This document shows, piece after piece, positions 1 to 8,253 of a stretch of DNA of 64,000 bases. Location: NCBI GenBank assembly GCA_023957375.1, contig JAMLHB010000002.1, positions 620,001-684,000 on the forward strand. The letters are read 5' to 3'. A program made the translations under genes and the position numbers. Source of the stretch: Flavobacteriales bacterium (GTDB lineage Bacteria; Bacteroidota; Bacteroidia; Flavobacteriales_F; PHOS-HE28). Below the pieces are notes generated by a model that was not told the DNA's origin, made no database searches, and saw nothing but the letters and a program-made list of their open reading frames with translations. Every line of letters begins with the position of its first letter. Positions within the stretch are counted from its first letter, which is position 1.

Positions 1-591
1 GGCTTCGCCAAAAGCGCCATCAGCGGCGCGGCAATGCAGCCAACTACGCAAATGACCACCCAGCTACAGGCGCAAATGGACGACCAAGGCACAGTGCAGT
101 CCGATGCCGGCGAAGCAGCCGAAATGCTCGGCGTGGCCAAGGCGATCTGGGATGACCTACCGGTGACGGCCATCCTGCTCCTGTTCGTATTCTACTTCCT
201 GGGCGGGTACCTGCTGTACAGCTCGCTCTTTGCCGCCACCGGTGCGGCCGTGGACAGCGAAACGGACACCCAGCAGTTCATGCTGCCGATCACCATCCCC
301 ATGATCATCGCCATCGTGATCGCACAAACCGCCGTGTACAATCCCGACGGACCGGCCGTGTTCTGGTTCTCCATCATTCCCTTCACCTCACCGGTGGTGA
401 TGATGGTGCGCATCGCCACCGGCAACGCCTTTGCCCATCCCGCCGAGCTGGCGTTGAGCATGGCCCTGCTGATCGCCACCTTCCTTTTCACCACCTGGCT
501 CGCCGGGCGCATCTATCGCACCGGCATCCTGATGTACGGCAAGAAGGTGACGTGGAAGGAACTCGGGAAGTGGTTGTTTTATAAAGGGTGA
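1..591 (+). CDS. ABC-2 type transporter permease, C-terminal part (5' end outside window)
   Basis: The reading frame is open from base 1, so the gene begins upstream; the visible part is about 196 residues. It holds four strongly hydrophobic stretches, around VTAILLLFVFYFLGGYLL, FMLPITIPMIIAIVIAQ, the FWFSIIPFTSPVVMMVR region, and LSMALLIATFLFTTWLAG. The order and the short basic tail (ILMYGKK near the end) fit the C-terminal membrane domain of NatB-like ABC-2 permeases (COG1668). The family exports ions or small molecules with a separate ATPase, which should lie upstream. The TGA stop at 589-591 lies inside the first unit of a 12-bp direct repeat. The substrate cannot be inferred. Confidence 0.75.
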   Translation, partial: GFAKSAISGAAMQPTTQMTTQLQAQMDDQGTVQSDAGEAAEMLGVAKAIWDDLPVTAILLLFVFYFLGGYLLYSSLFAATGAAVDSETDTQQFMLPITIPMIIAIVIAQTAVYNPDGPAVFWFSIIPFTSPVVMMVRIATGNAFAHPAELALSMALLIATFLFTTWLAGRIYRTGILMYGKKVTWKELGKWLFYKG

Positions 592-657
592 GAGAGAGGG
601 TGAGAGAGAGGGTGAGAGAGTGTGTGGGAGAAAGTTGAAAGCTGAAAGTTGAAAGGG
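586..657. repeat. Tandem 12-mers followed by GAAAGTT heptamers
   Basis: Three 12-bp units GGGTGAGAGAGA lie at 586-597, 598-609 and 610-621, the last ending in T. They are followed by four heptamers GAAAGTT, GAAAGCT, GAAAGTT, GAAAGGG at 630-657. The permease stop codon is the TGA of the first 12-mer. No inverted partner array is visible before the next start codon at 683. Period and position resemble the other heptamer elements in this window. Confidence 0.8.
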
Positions 658-682
658 ATTCCCTCTGGGCCGGCCAGTCCCG

Positions 683-2659
683 ATGAAGATCGACCTGCGT
701 GTATTCTTGTTGTGGATATCACCGGTGTTCGCAGGCAGCATTTTCGGCCAGTTGAGCGATACCACGGAACTGGATGCCGTGCCGGTAACGGCCACGCGCA
801 TCCCCGATGCGCTCCCCCGCATTGGTCGCCACCTGCAGGTGATCGACAGCCTGCAATTGGGCGGGCAGGCGCGGCCGGAAGTGGGCGAGGTGTTGCGCAT
901 GGGTTCACTGGTGGACGTGCGCGAGCGCGGCCCTTTTGATGTGCAGACCGACCTCGGCATTCGCGGTGGCACGTTCGACCAAGCCTTGGTCCTGCTGGAC
1001 GGCGTACCGCTCAGCGACCCGCAGACCGGGCACCATGCCATGGACCTGCCTCTGCCTACGGAAGTGCTGGAACGCGTGGAAGTGCTCTACGGCGGCGCCT
1101 CGCGCACTTTCGGTGCAGGAGCCTTCAGCGGCGCGGTGAACCTGATCAGCCGCGAACCGCGGGACAACCGGGGGTCGCTTTCCCTGCAAGGCGGGCAGTA
1201 CGGCTCGTACCGTGCTGCGGTCAAGCAAGACCTGCTGCTCGGGAAGACCGGCGCGCGCATAGCCGGGCAGCGCAGCCACAGTGGTGGCTACGTGGCCAAC
1301 AGCGATTTTAACCAGGCCGGCGGACAAGCCGAGGTGGCCCATGCCTTTGGAAAACTAAGGCTTCGCGCCCAGGCCGGATACATGCACAAGCGCTTCGGCG
1401 CGCAGAACTTTTACTCATCGCTCTACCCGGACCAACAGGAGGTGACCGGCACCGCCTTAGCCAGCGTGGGCGTACAGTACGCGAGCGGACCGTGGAACTG
1501 GAATGCCAAAGCCTACTTCCGCCAGCACGACGACCTCTTCGAACTGTTCCGCGAAGATGAAGACCACTACCAGTACACCAACGGCTTTTTCATCCGTAAC
1601 GGCACGGACACAGCCCGCTTCTCCCCCACCCTCTTCTATACCTTCCACAACCGGCACCGCACCCGGGTGGGTGGCGCCATGGCCAACGCCTCGCGCCACT
1701 GGAAGGGGGGCACCACCGCGATCGGCATCCATGTACGGGAAGAGCATATCCTCAGCAACGTGCTCGGCAAACCGCTGGCCACGCCCATCACCGTAGCAGG
1801 TGCGCGCGAGGTTCTTACCCACAGCGATGAACGCCGGAACCTGGCGTTGCATGCGGACCACCGCTTCTCGCACAGGCGCTGGACCTTGGACGGTGGCGTT
1901 CTGCTCAACCTCAATTCAACGTTCAGCCCCGAATGGGGACCCGGCCTTGACGCGGTGTACCGGTGGAACAAGGGGCACAGCAGCTATGCCAGCCTGGGGC
2001 GCGCCTTCCGCTTCCCCACCTGGACCGACCTCTACTACAACCGCGGCGGCGCGATCGGCAGCGCCAACCTGCAGGCGGAGCACGCCGATCAGTTGGAGCT
2101 GGGCCACCGCATCCTGCGTGAAGCGTGGAGCTTGAAGCTCGCCGCATGGCGGCGGCAAGGGCGCGACCTGATCGATTGGGTACAGCGCCCGGGCGAAACC
2201 ACGGCGCATGCCGCCAACCTCACCGAGGTGGACCTCAACGGCATTGAGCTCGAAGTAGCGTTCCAAGCGGGCACGGGGCGCGGTGGCCTGCTCTACGCCT
2301 ACCAATGGGCCGACCAGGACCGGTTCGATTTTGCTTCGCTCTATGTATTGGACCACCTCGCCCACAACGTGGTAGGCTGGTGGAACCAACCCCTGCCCAA
2401 GGGATTCAGCGTGCAGGTCAACGCCACATGGAAACAGCGTACCGGCACCTACGCGCGCTTCAGCGATGGCGCCCTCATGGCGTACCCGGACCCGCTGCGC
2501 ATCGACCTGAAGGCCGCATGGACACACCGAGCCATCACGCTCTTCGCCAGCGCCTACAACCTGCTGGACGCGGAGCAGGTCGATCGCGGCAACATCGCAC
2601 TGCCGGGCCGGTGGATCAGCGGCGGGCTGCAACTGCGGTGGAGCACAGCGAAGCCGTGA
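683..2659 (+). CDS. TonB-dependent outer-membrane receptor (BtuB/FepA-like)
   Basis: The protein has 658 residues and an N-terminal hydrophobic signal (about residues 5-22). A TonB-box-like segment DAVPVTATRIPDA follows, then a plug domain with LGIRGGTFDQALVLLDGVPL and the characteristic ERVEVLYGGASRTFGAGAFSG (about residues 90-155). The rest is a beta-barrel rich in alternating aromatic residues, ending in a YNLLD motif and LQLRWS. There is no N-terminal carboxypeptidase-like domain, unlike the receptor at 22054. It should take up a siderophore, cobalamin or similar ligand in the outer membrane. The ligand is unknown because no transporter partner lies beside it. The next gene starts 32 bp downstream on the same strand. 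Confidence 0.9.
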   Translation: MKIDLRVFLLWISPVFAGSIFGQLSDTTELDAVPVTATRIPDALPRIGRHLQVIDSLQLGGQARPEVGEVLRMGSLVDVRERGPFDVQTDLGIRGGTFDQALVLLDGVPLSDPQTGHHAMDLPLPTEVLERVEVLYGGASRTFGAGAFSGAVNLISREPRDNRGSLSLQGGQYGSYRAAVKQDLLLGKTGARIAGQRSHSGGYVANSDFNQAGGQAEVAHAFGKLRLRAQAGYMHKRFGAQNFYSSLYPDQQEVTGTALASVGVQYASGPWNWNAKAYFRQHDDLFELFREDEDHYQYTNGFFIRNGTDTARFSPTLFYTFHNRHRTRVGGAMANASRHWKGGTTAIGIHVREEHILSNVLGKPLATPITVAGAREVLTHSDERRNLALHADHRFSHRRWTLDGGVLLNLNSTFSPEWGPGLDAVYRWNKGHSSYASLGRAFRFPTWTDLYYNRGGAIGSANLQAEHADQLELGHRILREAWSLKLAAWRRQGRDLIDWVQRPGETTAHAANLTEVDLNGIELEVAFQAGTGRGGLLYAYQWADQDRFDFASLYVLDHLAHNVVGWWNQPLPKGFSVQVNATWKQRTGTYARFSDGALMAYPDPLRIDLKAAWTHRAITLFASAYNLLDAEQVDRGNIALPGRWISGGLQLRWSTAKP

Positions 2660-2691
2660 GCTTTCCACCTTTGCACCCCGACCCATTCACC

Positions 2692-3615
2692 ATGCGCGTA
2701 GCCATCATCGACCTTGGAACGAACACCTTCAAGTTGCTGGTGGCCGAACGGCCCGAGGGGGCAACTTCCGGCCTACACATCCTGCACAGCGAGGAAATAG
2801 GCGTATTCCTAGGGCGCGGCGGTGTGGAAAAAGGCCTGCTCACGCCAGAGGCGATGGAGCGCGGAATGGCCACCCTGCGCGTCTTGGCGGGGAAGGCCAA
2901 AGATCTCGGTGCGGAGCGGGTGGGCGCCTTTGGCACCTCCGCCATGCGCAATGCCGGCAACGGTGCCGCGTTCGCCGGGCGCATCCAGGCTGAACTGGGC
3001 ATTACCGTACGGATCATCCCCGGTGAAGAAGAGGCATCCCTTATCCTGGACGGCGTACGCCAAGCAGTTTCCTTCACCGGCAAGCCCATGCTGGTGATGG
3101 ACATCGGCGGGGGCAGCACGGAATTCATCCTGGCCACCGACAAGGCGTTGATGTGGAAGCACAGCTTCGAACTGGGCACCACCCGCCTGTTTGAGCGCTT
3201 TCCCGGGATCGACCCCATGAGCATGGACACCCAGCTGCGCATGGCCCGGCACATCGACGCCCAATTGGAAGGCTTGTGGGCCGTGATGGACCGCCACTGG
3301 CCCACCGCTTTGGTGGGCTCCGCAGGCTCGTTCGACACCATCGCCCGCATGATCGCCATCCAGCGCGGCACCACCATCGCCGGGGATGCCTGCACCACCA
3401 CCTTTGGCACCATGCAGTTCGATGCATTGAAGGACACGGTCTTCCGCATGACAAGGGCGGAACGTGAAGCGATGCCCGGGCTGCCCGCCCACCGCGTGGA
3501 CACCATCATCCCCGCGCTAGCTCTGGTGGAACGGGTACTGCTGCACGGCATCCAACAACTGCACTGGAGCAGATATTCCCTGAAGGAAGGCGCGGCAGCA
3601 GGGATGCTGGGGTGA
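2692..3615 (+). CDS. Ppx/GppA family exopolyphosphatase / guanosine pentaphosphatase
   Basis: The protein has 307 residues and starts MRVAIIDLGTNTFKLLVAE, which carries the first phosphate-binding loop of the ASKHA actin-like fold. The second loop LVMDIGGGSTEFIL (about 137-150) and the GSAGSFDTIARM segment are both present. At about 300 residues this is the short two-domain form common in Bacteroidota, lacking the C-terminal HD domain of long Ppx proteins. It hydrolyses polyphosphate or pppGpp; which one cannot be told from sequence. The open frame continues upstream into the TonB receptor in another phase, but the family start is clearly at 2692. Confidence 0.9.
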   Translation: MRVAIIDLGTNTFKLLVAERPEGATSGLHILHSEEIGVFLGRGGVEKGLLTPEAMERGMATLRVLAGKAKDLGAERVGAFGTSAMRNAGNGAAFAGRIQAELGITVRIIPGEEEASLILDGVRQAVSFTGKPMLVMDIGGGSTEFILATDKALMWKHSFELGTTRLFERFPGIDPMSMDTQLRMARHIDAQLEGLWAVMDRHWPTALVGSAGSFDTIARMIAIQRGTTIAGDACTTTFGTMQFDALKDTVFRMTRAEREAMPGLPAHRVDTIIPALALVERVLLHGIQQLHWSRYSLKEGAAAGMLG

Positions 3616-3675
3616 CATATGGCCGACATCTCCCCGCTTCTTCGTTAGTTCGCCCCCGGTTTCGCACCTGCCAGC

Positions 3676-4353
3676 ATGGGCAAGAACAAGCTCTCCCGCT
3701 TCGCCGAGAACGCCACATACGCACATGTGGTGCAACCCACCTTCCTTGAATTGCAGGCAGCCGATCTTCGGCTCAAGGGAAAGTGGAACAGCGATTTTTT
3801 CAAGCGAGACGCCCCGCTGGTGTTGGAGTTGGGCTGTGGCCGGGGCGAATACACCGTGGGCTTGGCCAGGCTGCACCCGGAAAAGAACTACATCGGCGTG
3901 GACATCAAGGGCGCACGGATCTGGCGCGGCGCAAAAACCGCACATGAAGAGGGCTTGGCGAACGTCGGTTTTCTGCGCACGCACGTGGACCACATCCTGC
4001 GGTGCTTCGGCAACCACGAAGTGGACGAGATCTGGCTCACCTTCAGCGACCCGCAGATCGGCAAAGCACGCAAGCGCCTCACCAGTCCGCTCTTCCTGGC
4101 GCGCTACAAGGAGATCCTCAAGCCCGGTGGCATCATCCACCTGAAAACGGACAGCCCGCTGCTGTATGAATACACCCTGGAGCAGATCGCGGAGCACCAG
4201 CTGCACACGGAGGAAAATAGCGCGGACGTTTACGGGGAACTCGTGCATCGCGCATCACCGCAGGAACGATCCGTGCTCCACATCCGCACGTATTACGAAA
4301 GCATGTGGCTGGAGGAAGGACGCACGATCCACTATGTGCGGTTCCGGTTGTGA
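3676..4353 (+). CDS. trmB: tRNA (guanine-N7-)-methyltransferase
   Basis: The protein has 225 residues. The SAM-binding motif LELGCGRGEYT lies near residues 50-60, followed by GVDIKGARIW and the family motif EIWLTFSDPQ, where many bacteria have FPDPW. The C-terminal substrate loop GIIHLKTDSPLLYEYT is present. The enzyme makes m7G46 in tRNA variable loops. It lies 60 bp after the Ppx gene on the same strand. The Ser in TFSDPQ is a mild deviation from the usual Pro. Confidence 0.93.
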   Translation: MGKNKLSRFAENATYAHVVQPTFLELQAADLRLKGKWNSDFFKRDAPLVLELGCGRGEYTVGLARLHPEKNYIGVDIKGARIWRGAKTAHEEGLANVGFLRTHVDHILRCFGNHEVDEIWLTFSDPQIGKARKRLTSPLFLARYKEILKPGGIIHLKTDSPLLYEYTLEQIAEHQLHTEENSADVYGELVHRASPQERSVLHIRTYYESMWLEEGRTIHYVRFRL

Positions 4354-4441
4354 TGAAATATGCCCATGTGCCAAGGAAATTACCGCTCATTCGCAATGAA
4401 CATTGTAGCGCCTTGGCAAATTGGCAACTTGACGCATTGAC

Positions 4442-4807
4442 ATGGCAAAGCGAACCCTCATCAACGGTGCGGTGCAGGAGCGCGACTTCTTCCAGGACGT
4501 GATGGACGTGGTGCGCCAGGTCCCGCGAGGCCGGGTGACCAGCTACGGGGCCATTGCCAAGTACTTAGGCGCCCCGCGCAGTGCACGCTTGGTAGGTTGG
4601 TGCATGAACAACGCCCACGCCCAGCGTCCGCATGTGCCCGCCCAGCGCGTGGTGAACCGCATCGGCCTGCTCACGGGCAAGCACCATTTTGGCAGCCCCA
4701 CGGCCATGGAAGATCTGCTGAAGAAGGAGGGCGTGAAAGTAAAAAACGACCAAGTGGTGGATTTCGCGAAGAAGTTCTGGGACCCGTCGGTGGAGCTGGG
4801 GTGGTGA
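4442..4807 (+). CDS. Alkyltransferase-like protein (MGMT DNA-binding domain without active cysteine)
   Basis: The protein has 121 residues and matches the C-terminal DNA-binding domain of O6-alkylguanine transferases: a helix-turn-helix with RVTSYGAIAKYLG (31-43) and the recognition helix around ARLVGWCMNN. The acceptor motif PCHR of true MGMT is replaced by PAQR (66-69), so the reactive cysteine is missing. Known alkyltransferase-like (ATL) proteins such as E. coli YbaZ carry a Trp at that place. They bind alkylated guanines and hand them to nucleotide excision repair. An extra 25-residue tail ends in FWDPSVELGW. A repair-signalling role is inferred from the family. Confidence 0.88.
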   Translation: MAKRTLINGAVQERDFFQDVMDVVRQVPRGRVTSYGAIAKYLGAPRSARLVGWCMNNAHAQRPHVPAQRVVNRIGLLTGKHHFGSPTAMEDLLKKEGVKVKNDQVVDFAKKFWDPSVELGW

Positions 4808-4975
4808 ATGACTTGAGCGGCATGTGGAAGCCCCGCCCCGGCCTTGTGGTGGTTTATCGCTGTGGCATCGCACAACCGCCGCATACCCGACAGCACCTGA
4901 CATAACGCCCCAAGCTGCATCGAAATTGACCTTCCTCAGCCCTTTCCCTTCCTTCTGCGGTACCTTCGCCCTATC

Positions 4976-6121
4976 ATGGCAATTACGGAAGAAGGCCTCT
5001 ACAAGGCACTTAGCAAGGTCATTGAACCGGACCTTAAAAAGGACATTGTGGAACTCGATCTGGTGAAGGACGTCACCGTGGACGAGAACGTGGTGACGGT
5101 GATCGTGGAAGTGAGCAACCCGGCGTTGCACAACCGCAAGCGTGTGGAGGAAGCGGTGAAGTTCCAGATCAAGCAGGAATTCGGCGGTGATGTGCTGGTG
5201 CGCGTCAGCGTGCGACCGATCAGCGGCGACGTGGCGGGCAAGGGCCTGCGCAAGGTGCTGCCCTTCGTGAAGCACATCATCGCCGTGGCCAGCGGCAAGG
5301 GCGGGGTGGGCAAGAGCACCATCACGGCCAACCTGGCTGCGGGCTTGGCCCAGCGCGGCCTCAAGGTGGGCCTGGTGGATGCCGACATCTACGGGCCCAG
5401 CATGCCCATGATGTTCGACGTGCAGCAGGAGCGCCCGCAAGTGAAGCAGGTGGACGGCAAGAACATGATCGTGCCCGTGGAGAACTACGGGGTGCAACTG
5501 CTCAGCATCGGCTTCTTCGCCGATCCCAGCCAGGCCATCGCCTGGCGCGGGCCGATGGCCAGCAAGGCGCTGGACCAACTCTTCAAGGATGCCGACTGGG
5601 GCCACCTCGACGTGATGCTCGTGGACTTGCCGCCCGGTACCGGCGACATCCATCTTTCCTTGGTGCAAGCCGTACCGCTCAGCGGGGCCATCGTGGTGAG
5701 CACCCCGCAGCCGGTGGCACTGATCGATGCGCGCAAGGGCGTGGGCCTCTTCCAGCTGCCCAGCATCAACGTGCCCGTGCTGGGCATTGTGGAGAACATG
5801 TCGTGGTTCGCCCCGGCGGAAACGCTGAACGGCCGTGCGCTGATGGACATTCCCGAAAATGAGCGCCACTACATCTTCGGCAAGAGCGGTGCGCGCAACC
5901 TGGCCGATGAATTGAAGGTGCCCCTGCTGGCGGAGGTGCCCTTGGTGCAAAGCGTGCGTGAAGCAGCGGATGTGGGCCGCCCCGCCGTGCTGCAGGACGG
6001 CACGCCCGCCGCGCAGGCCTTCACCCCGTTGCTGGACGCAATGCAAGCGGTGTTGGGGAAATTGGAGCATGCGGCCCCGGCCAAGGTGGCCAGTGCGTCG
6101 GATGAAATGGCTGTGCGATGA
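4976..6121 (+). CDS. Mrp/NBP35 family ATP-binding Fe-S carrier protein
   Basis: The protein has 381 residues. An N-terminal MIP18/DUF59 domain (about 1-80) is followed by a P-loop NTPase with the deviant Walker A GKGGVGKST (107-115), the switch region DADIYGPSMPMMF and DLPPGTGD. Family members carry and deliver Fe-S clusters. The CxxC pair found after VENMS in E. coli Mrp is absent; here the segment reads VENMSWFAPAE. A TACCTTCG sequence 8 bp before the ATG resembles a Bacteroidota -7 box. The stop overlaps the start of the NifU-like gene (ATGA), suggesting translational coupling. Confidence 0.93.
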   Translation: MAITEEGLYKALSKVIEPDLKKDIVELDLVKDVTVDENVVTVIVEVSNPALHNRKRVEEAVKFQIKQEFGGDVLVRVSVRPISGDVAGKGLRKVLPFVKHIIAVASGKGGVGKSTITANLAAGLAQRGLKVGLVDADIYGPSMPMMFDVQQERPQVKQVDGKNMIVPVENYGVQLLSIGFFADPSQAIAWRGPMASKALDQLFKDADWGHLDVMLVDLPPGTGDIHLSLVQAVPLSGAIVVSTPQPVALIDARKGVGLFQLPSINVPVLGIVENMSWFAPAETLNGRALMDIPENERHYIFGKSGARNLADELKVPLLAEVPLVQSVREAADVGRPAVLQDGTPAAQAFTPLLDAMQAVLGKLEHAAPAKVASASDEMAVR

Positions 6122-6387
6122 TGAGTGCAACTTCCACGGTGGAAAAGAGGCAGTTGGCCGGGGTGCGGGAACGCGTCCTTCAGGCGCTTGCTGAAATCCG
6201 CCCGTTCCTGCAAGCTGATGGCGGCGACATCTCCTTGGAGGAGGTGGGCAGCGACGGTACGGTGCGCGTAAAACTCCACGGCGCCTGCAGCACTTGCACC
6301 ATGGTGGCCATGACCATGAAGGCCGGTGTGGAGGAGGCCATCAAGCGCGCCGCCCCGGAGGTGGTGAAAGTGGAAGCGGTGGTGTGA
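6118..6387 (+). CDS. NifU C-terminal domain Fe-S scaffold/carrier protein
   Basis: The protein has 89 residues and is a stand-alone NifU C-terminal (Nfu) domain. It has the signature FLQADGGDISLEEV and the cluster-binding pair C57-S-T-C60 within HGACSTCTMVAMTMK. Nfu proteins hold a bridging [4Fe-4S] cluster between two subunits and pass it to target enzymes. The gene overlaps the upstream Mrp gene by 4 bp, so the two probably act as a cluster-transfer pair. A second ATG follows immediately at 6121 and could be the actual start. Confidence 0.93.
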   Translation: MMSATSTVEKRQLAGVRERVLQALAEIRPFLQADGGDISLEEVGSDGTVRVKLHGACSTCTMVAMTMKAGVEEAIKRAAPEVVKVEAVV

Positions 6388-6410
6388 ATTTCCGCAGCTT
6401 GCCGCGCAGG

Positions 6411-6764
6411 TCAAGGGTGCTTCCTGATCCTCAACTTGTTCTTGTCAAGCACGGTGAATGCCCCTTGCAATTCATTGATGTGATGTCCGAGCACCATCAT
6501 CACGCGGGCAACCTTGTCCGGTGGAGGGAGTCCGTCAAGGCGGATCAACAACACCCTTGAATGTGGTGAATTGTTCACGAAGACCAAGTCTCCAAAGTCC
6601 TTGTCCTCGGTGATCAGGACCTGGGTACTTGCATAAGCGATCTCAAGTACACGCACATCCGGCGCACCCAGGTCGGTATCATGGATATTCAATACCGTAT
6701 GGCCTGCTGAACGCAGCGCCTGGATGATGTGGCCGTCCACGCTTTCATCCGCAACGAAGTCCAT
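6411..6764 (-). CDS. DUF5615 PIN-like protein (putative toxin)
   Basis: The protein has 117 residues. It starts MDFVADESVDGHIIQALRSAG and has the internal motif VLITEDKDFGDLVF; these acidic residues are typical of DUF5615, a PIN-fold-like nuclease family. It lies 9 bp downstream of a DUF433 gene on the same strand, the standard pairing for this family, which is regarded as a toxin-antitoxin system. The gene converges with nifU (24 bp apart). RNase activity is inferred from fold similarity only. Confidence 0.85.
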   Translation of the reverse strand: MDFVADESVDGHIIQALRSAGHTVLNIHDTDLGAPDVRVLEIAYASTQVLITEDKDFGDLVFVNNSPHSRVLLIRLDGLPPPDKVARVMMVLGHHINELQGAFTVLDKNKLRIRKHP

Positions 6765-6773
6765 CTGGCAGCA

Positions 6774-7007
6774 CTATGGAACCGCAGGGTAAACGATGTC
6801 GTTGTTGACCGCATCAACGGCGAACAATTGGGCGGCTTGAATGCTCTCCTTGGTAAGACCGGGGTAGCTGGCCAGGAGATCTTCCTCACGCTCTCCGTAA
6901 GCGATTTTTTGTAAGATCAAGTACACCGGTACACGCGTCCCCCGGAAGCAAGGTTTCCCCAGCATGACCTTCGGGTCTGAAGTGATATGGTCGCGCCAAT
7001 CCAACAT
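6774..7007 (-). CDS. DUF433 domain protein (putative antitoxin)
   Basis: The protein has 77 residues. The core pattern PKVMLGKPCFRGTRVPVYLI followed by LLASYPGLTKESIQAAQLFA is diagnostic of DUF433, a small winged-helix-like DNA-binding domain that precedes PIN-like toxins. It is the upstream partner of the DUF5615 gene. A TATCTTTG -7-type box lies 8 bp upstream of its ATG on the minus strand (7015-7022). The IS5 element starts 14 bp beyond that box, so upstream promoter sequence has been replaced by the insertion. Confidence 0.87.
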   Translation of the reverse strand: MLDWRDHITSDPKVMLGKPCFRGTRVPVYLILQKIAYGEREEDLLASYPGLTKESIQAAQLFAVDAVNNDIVYPAVP

Positions 7008-7014
7008 CGTACTT

Positions 7015-7022
7015 CAAAGATA
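7015..7022 (-). promoter_or_regulatory. Bacteroidota -7 box of the DUF433-DUF5615 operon
   Basis: On the minus strand this reads TATCTTTG, an exact TAnnTTTG match, ending 7 bp before the ATG at 7007. No TTG lies 19-21 bp upstream in the present sequence because the IS5 end begins there. In the sequence rebuilt without the IS, a TTG from the MITE end would lie 16 bp upstream of the box. Confidence 0.5.
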
Positions 7023-7036
7023 AGGTTCAGTCTTAT

Positions 7037-8250
7037 GGGTACCTCTAAAAACTCTGTCCTCCGTCACGATGTTGCGTTTTGGATGGAATTCAAGCGGAGC
7101 GTGTCAAGTTTTTGTATTGAATCCTGGGCTTTTTCGATGCGTTCGGGCGCACGTTCCCCTTCAGATAGCGCGTAGCTGAATGCTGCGGAACATGTTGTAG
7201 GTGATGTTCACCAAGCCGTTCATGGCGTGTACGCGTGCCTTTCCGATGACATGGAGGTACATCCCGTTCATGCTCATCTCCATGAAGCCGAAGATGTGCT
7301 CCACCCGTGCCCGTGTCTTGGATTTCGTGCGGTTGGATGCCTTCTGAGCATCATCAAGCGGCTTGTTCCGGTAGCCTTTCTCATGCACGTGGTTCTTCAT
7401 GCCTGTCTTCCCGATGGCCTGCTCTTGCTCCTTCCCTACATAGGCAGAATCTCCATGCATCGGCTGGCCCTCGTCTGTGCTTTTGTCCAACAATGCTTCA
7501 AGTGCTTGGCTATCATGCACGCTGGCATCGGTGGTGACATACCGTAAAATGAGTTTGCTGCCGCTGTCCGCTTTCACGTGGTTCTTGTAGCCGAAATAGT
7601 TCACCCCGTTCTTCTTCGTCCAGCGCGCCTCAACGTCCTTTTGTGCTCTGCGGGGTGCATGCTCGGCGATACTTTCCGGAATCCCACCCTCCTTGATCGT
7701 CTTGTTGTCGTCACGGCTGTTGCGCTGTCTTGGCACCTCAACGAACGAGGCGTCCACGATGCGGCCTTCATTGACAATGAGTCCCAACCGCGCAAGTTCT
7801 CCAAGGAACCGTTCGAAGCATTTATCCACCAACCCTAGGTCGGTGATCCGCTCACGGAAGTTCCATACCGTACGACTATCAGGCACATCGTCCGAGATGG
7901 TCAGGCCCAGGAAGCGCATGAACGACATGCGGTCGTTGATCTGGAACTCCACCTGGTCATCCGACAGGTTGTAGTACCGCTGAAGGATCAGCACCTTGAA
8001 CATCAACACATAGTCGTAAGGAAGGCGACCACCCTTGCCCGCTGGTTCGCGATGAAGGCCATCGGTGAGCAGTTCGCGGAAGACCTCGAAATCCACTTCA
8101 CGGCCCAGCCGTTCCAACGGGTCCCCTAACTGGGTGAGTCGGCTCAACCGGATGTCTTGATCGAAAAAGCCGTAGTCCCGATGCCGCTTGAATCGTTTCA
8201 TGCCGCGAAGAACGGATCAAATGACCAATTCTGGGTTTTTAGAGGTGCCC
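7037..8250 (-). mobile_element. Complete IS5-family insertion sequence, 1214 bp
   Basis: The 18-bp terminal inverted repeats are GGGTACCTCTAAAAACTC at 7037-7054 and the complement of 8233-8250, GGGCACCTCTAAAAACCC, with 16 of 18 identical. A 4-bp direct repeat TTAT flanks the element at 7033-7036 and 8251-8254, consistent with a target-site duplication. It contains one intact transposase gene, so it may be active. The right-hand duplication overlaps the edge of a MITE-like element. Confidence 0.9.
7161..8201 (-). CDS. IS5 family transposase
   Basis: The protein has 346 residues. The N-terminal region has the IS5-type segment LPYDYVLMFKVLILQRYYNL and LGLTISDDVPDSRTVWNFRE. The DDE catalytic residues fit D in RIVDASFVEV, D in MHGDSAYVGKE and E in TRARVEHIFGFME. 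The frame is intact and full length. The gene lies wholly between the terminal inverted repeats of the element and is transcribed toward nifU. Confidence 0.95.
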   Translation of the reverse strand: MKRFKRHRDYGFFDQDIRLSRLTQLGDPLERLGREVDFEVFRELLTDGLHREPAGKGGRLPYDYVLMFKVLILQRYYNLSDDQVEFQINDRMSFMRFLGLTISDDVPDSRTVWNFRERITDLGLVDKCFERFLGELARLGLIVNEGRIVDASFVEVPRQRNSRDDNKTIKEGGIPESIAEHAPRRAQKDVEARWTKKNGVNYFGYKNHVKADSGSKLILRYVTTDASVHDSQALEALLDKSTDEGQPMHGDSAYVGKEQEQAIGKTGMKNHVHEKGYRNKPLDDAQKASNRTKSKTRARVEHIFGFMEMSMNGMYLHVIGKARVHAMNGLVNITYNMFRSIQLRAI

Positions 8251-8253
8251 TTA

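Noticed and set aside
2305..2691. Upstream extension of the Ppx/GppA frame
   Set aside because: It overlaps the TonB receptor in another frame and has no homology to the family, whose start is at 2692.
4400..4441. Period-8 pattern of TTGGCAAA, TTGGCAAC, TTGACGCA before the ATL gene
   Set aside because: Only about two units are clearly alike, too few to call a repeat.
4565..6130. 521-residue open frame on the minus strand opposite the ATL and mrp genes
   Set aside because: It covers two well-supported genes on the other strand and is rich in His, Arg, Gly and Ala without any motif.
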